Assembly: GCF_030150205.1 (NCBI RefSeq)
Contig: NZ_JASLGT010000017.1
Location: forward strand, 124,001-188,000
DNA: 64,000 bases
Reading direction: 5' to 3'
DNA from: Niabella sp.
GTDB taxonomy: Bacteria; Bacteroidota; Bacteroidia; Chitinophagales; Chitinophagaceae
Positions 61,685 to 64,000 of the stretch are shown here, one piece after another. How positions within the stretch are numbered: the first letter of the stretch is position 1; each line of letters begins with the position of its first letter. The notes under the pieces were generated by a model. The model did not search any database, had not been told where the DNA came from, and worked only from the letters and a program-made list of their open reading frames with translations. The translations under genes and the position numbers were made by a program.

Positions 61685-62629
61685 CTATTTTTCCAGCTTG
61701 TAACACCAGCGGAACAGCTTGCCTTCAAAGTCGAAGGGTGTTGTAGCCCGGGTAATGTCTTTTATTTTATCTGTTTGCAGTTGATCCGTTTCCAGTACAA
61801 ATGTGCGGGCATTGGTGCTAAAATAGAGGATGCCTCCCGGTGCCAGTATGCGCAGGCAATCATTGATCAGGGACACGTGATCCCGCTGAATATCCAGGAT
61901 CTCGTTCATCCGTTTACTATTGCTAAAGGTAGGGGGATCCATTACAATCAGATCGTATGTCCCCGAAGGAATTTCTTTAATATACCGCAGCACGTCGGCT
62001 TGCACAAAAGAATAGCCCGGCTGATCCAGGCCGTTTAACTGCATATTTCTCTCGGCCCATTGCGTATACGTATTGGAAAGATCAACCGTTGTAATAGCAG
62101 CTGCTTTTCCTGCAGCGGCATATACGGAAAAGGAACCGGTATAGGCGAAAAGGTTCAGCACCCGCCGGGCCTCGCTTTCTTCCCTTACCATTTTCCGGGT
62201 TAAGCGGTGATCGAGGAAGAGACCGGTATCCAGGTAGTCGTCCAGGTTTACAATAAATTTTAATCCCTGCTCCTGTACAATGAACTCATTTTTCTTGGAA
62301 TCTGTTTTTTGGTATTGGCCCTGCCGCCCTGCTTTTCGCTGACGTAGTTTGGTATGGATCTGGGTTGATGGAATACCGGTGATTTCTGAAATGATGGCGA
62401 TGGTTTGTTCCATCCATTTATGATGTGCATTTTCATCCAGCTGGTGCCTGCGTTTGTATTCGGCTACATAGGCATGATCCTCATACCGTTCAATGGAAAC
62501 CGGAAATTCGGGGAGATCATGATCGTATACCCGGTAGCAGGTAATGCCTTGTTTCTGTGCCTGTTTTGAAAGATGCCGGTAAACCTTGGTCAGCCGGTTG
62601 CGAAACATGATAAACTTTTCTTCGTTCAA
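61685..62629 (-). CDS. Class I SAM-dependent methyltransferase, RlmK/RlmI-like
   Basis: 314 residues. The SAM-binding motif is RRVLNLFAYTGSFSVYAAAGKA, with ITTVDLSNTYTQWAERNMQLNG after it and the active site MDPPTFSNSKRMNE. The N-terminal ~150 residues (RNRLTKVYRHLSKQAQKQGITCYRVYDHDLPEFPV, DYLDTGLFLDHRLTR) match the C-terminal RlmK half of E. coli RlmKL, which makes m7G2069 in 23S rRNA, more than they do RlmI. In this phylum the RlmK half is commonly a separate gene. Convergent with the lipase gene. Exact target base is not certain. Confidence 0.85.
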   Translation of the reverse strand: MNEEKFIMFRNRLTKVYRHLSKQAQKQGITCYRVYDHDLPEFPVSIERYEDHAYVAEYKRRHQLDENAHHKWMEQTIAIISEITGIPSTQIHTKLRQRKAGRQGQYQKTDSKKNEFIVQEQGLKFIVNLDDYLDTGLFLDHRLTRKMVREESEARRVLNLFAYTGSFSVYAAAGKAAAITTVDLSNTYTQWAERNMQLNGLDQPGYSFVQADVLRYIKEIPSGTYDLIVMDPPTFSNSKRMNEILDIQRDHVSLINDCLRILAPGGILYFSTNARTFVLETDQLQTDKIKDITRATTPFDFEGKLFRWCYKLEK

Positions 62630-62664
62630 GTTTGTTTTTTTTGCGAAATTAGCCTTTTACAGGA

Positions 62665-64000
62665 ATGCAATACGCAATTGTTGATATTGAAACAACCGGC
62701 ACCTATGCAGCAGCAAGTGGTATTACGGAAATCAGCATCCAGGTACTGGATGCCGATGGGGTGGTGCGGGATCGTTATGAAACCCTGGTAAACCCGGTGC
62801 ACCAGATCCCCGGCTATATCCAGGCACTTACCGGTATCAGCAATGGAATGGTAGCCACAGCACCCCTGTTTGAGGCCATTGCGGAAAAGATTTACGCATT
62901 ACTTCAGGATAAGGTTTTTGTTGCCCACAGCGTTAATTTCGATTACTCTTTTGTAAAAAGCCAGCTGCAGGCCTGCGGGTATGAATTAAATACTCATAAA
63001 CTGTGCACGGTGCGGCTAAGCCGGAAATTATTGCCGGGACATGGCTCCTATAGTCTGGGCAAACTTTGCCAGGCATTGGGTATCGGACATTATAACAAAC
63101 ACCGGGCAGGAGGAGATACCGATGCAACCGTAGCGCTCTTCCAGTTGCTTTTACAAAAAGACACAGAGGGACATATTACAAAAAGTCTGAAAAAAACATC
63201 CAAAGAGCAGGCGCTACCACCGAATGTACCCAAGTCTGATTTTGACCAGCTGCCGTATACGCCGGGGGTCTATTATTTTCATGACGATAAGGGTAAAGTA
63301 GTATATGTGGGAAAGGCCAAAAATATCCGGTATCGCGTAAGCAGTCATTTCAGCAATAATTCCACCGGAAGGCAGCGGCAACATTTTATGCGCTATGTGC
63401 ATCATATCAGTTATGAGGAATGTGGCACAGAACTGATGGCCGCAGTGAAAGAGTCTACAGAAATTAAGCGGCTCTGGCCACGTTTCAACGCTTCGCAAAA
63501 AAGGCGCGAAGAGCTGTATGGCATCGTTTCCTATGAAGATCAAAATGGGTATTTACGGTTGGGCATCGACAAAATGGTACGGGGCAAGCTGCTGCTGAAC
63601 TCTTTTCATCATCTCGAAGGTGCTAAAGCTTCGCTGCGGCAGCTGGTGCAGGATTACCGGTTGTGCCCCCGCCTGTGTTTTATTGATGAAAAGCTGGTTG
63701 ACGAAACAATGCACCGGCTGCTTTGCGGCGGTGCCTGTGAAAAAAAAGAAGCTCCTGAACGTTATAACGGTCGTGTGTTGGAGGCTATGGAGTACCTGGG
63801 GAATCTTCCATCTTTTGCAATTGTAGACCGGGGCATCCACCACGACGAACGGTCCTGCATTCTTGTTTGGAAGGGCAGTTTTTATGGGATGGGATTTATT
63901 TCGGGCGAGATGCAGATCGAGCGGGCGGAGCAGCTGCGCGACCAGGTAACACCTTATAAAGAAAACAGCACCATTACGAATATGCTATTTGCATATGCCA
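62665..64000 (+). CDS. DnaQ-type exonuclease fused to a GIY-YIG (UvrC/Cho-like) nuclease, 3'-truncated by window edge
   Basis: Starts at ATG 62665 and is open to the end of the window (445 complete codons). Residues ~1-165 are a DEDDh 3'-5' exonuclease: IVDIETTG supplies the first Asp and Glu, then HSVNFDYSFV and the Exo III part HRAGGDTDATVAL. Residues ~195-275 are a GIY-YIG domain (YTPGVYYFHDDKGKVVYVGKAKNIRYRVSSHF with Tyr and Arg, ending in the catalytic-Glu KESTEIKRL). The C-terminal ~160 residues seen resemble the region after GIY-YIG in exonuclease-Cho proteins. Such fusions process damaged DNA ends or repair intermediates. The end of the gene is outside the window. Confidence 0.93.
   Translation, partial: MQYAIVDIETTGTYAAASGITEISIQVLDADGVVRDRYETLVNPVHQIPGYIQALTGISNGMVATAPLFEAIAEKIYALLQDKVFVAHSVNFDYSFVKSQLQACGYELNTHKLCTVRLSRKLLPGHGSYSLGKLCQALGIGHYNKHRAGGDTDATVALFQLLLQKDTEGHITKSLKKTSKEQALPPNVPKSDFDQLPYTPGVYYFHDDKGKVVYVGKAKNIRYRVSSHFSNNSTGRQRQHFMRYVHHISYEECGTELMAAVKESTEIKRLWPRFNASQKRREELYGIVSYEDQNGYLRLGIDKMVRGKLLLNSFHHLEGAKASLRQLVQDYRLCPRLCFIDEKLVDETMHRLLCGGACEKKEAPERYNGRVLEAMEYLGNLPSFAIVDRGIHHDERSCILVWKGSFYGMGFISGEMQIERAEQLRDQVTPYKENSTITNMLFAYA

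Overview
The window comes from a Bacteroidota chromosome, most probably family Chitinophagaceae. The support is a SusC/SusD pair with lipoprotein neighbours, a propeller-type sensor kinase paired with an AraC-type response regulator, -7 boxes of the Bacteroidota form TAnnTTTG, a PIG-L-fused NagB and many Gfo/Idh/MocA oxidoreductases. Genus cannot be fixed by reading alone. No rRNA, CRISPR, integrase or insertion sequence is visible; one tRNA (Gln, TTG) lies near 59.1 kb.

Region 1 (1-16.7 kb) is a polysaccharide-utilization locus: a GH92 alpha-mannosidase cut by the window edge, a response regulator and a propeller histidine kinase that face each other tail to tail, an IPT/NHL surface lipoprotein, SusC, SusD, two further secreted proteins and a GH123/DUF4091 hydrolase. 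It is followed by 1.35 kb of non-coding DNA built from duplicated repeats (16.7-18.1 kb). Region 2 (18-25.5 kb) is housekeeping: signal peptidase I, a subtilase, an ALDH7-type aldehyde dehydrogenase, an oxidoreductase and an unrecognised membrane protein. Region 3 (25.7-37.8 kb) returns to sugars: a HEAT/double-DUF1080 protein coupled to a Tat-exported oxidoreductase, NagB-PIG-L with a GH20 hexosaminidase, and a glycosylasparaginase with CutC and a DUF486 protein. GH92, GH123, GH20, glycosylasparaginase and NagB could together dismantle N-linked glycans down to GlcN-6-P and aspartate.

Region 4 (37.9-49.2 kb) has a membrane pyrophosphatase, the NAD(P)HX repair enzyme, a 15-bp iteron-like array, an ECF sigma factor followed by a probable trans-envelope anti-sigma/outer-membrane barrel fusion, a DUF4397 lipoprotein, a myo-inositol oxygenase with a sodium/solute symporter, and an Rpn-type nuclease. 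Region 5 (49.3-64 kb) carries lepA, ispD, an ECF42-like sigma operon with DGPF, AhpD-like and TfoX-like proteins, an acetyltransferase, a polyprenyl-phosphate sugar transferase with an oxidoreductase, tRNA-Gln, mdh, a lipase, an rRNA methyltransferase-like gene and a DnaQ/GIY-YIG nuclease cut by the right edge.

The observations most worth a second look are the trans-envelope anti-sigma fusion with its sigma factor, the 15-bp array containing a consensus DnaA box, the split convergent two-component pair, and several unrelated word-like repeat families confined to intergenic DNA, two copies of which carry a terminator at their core.
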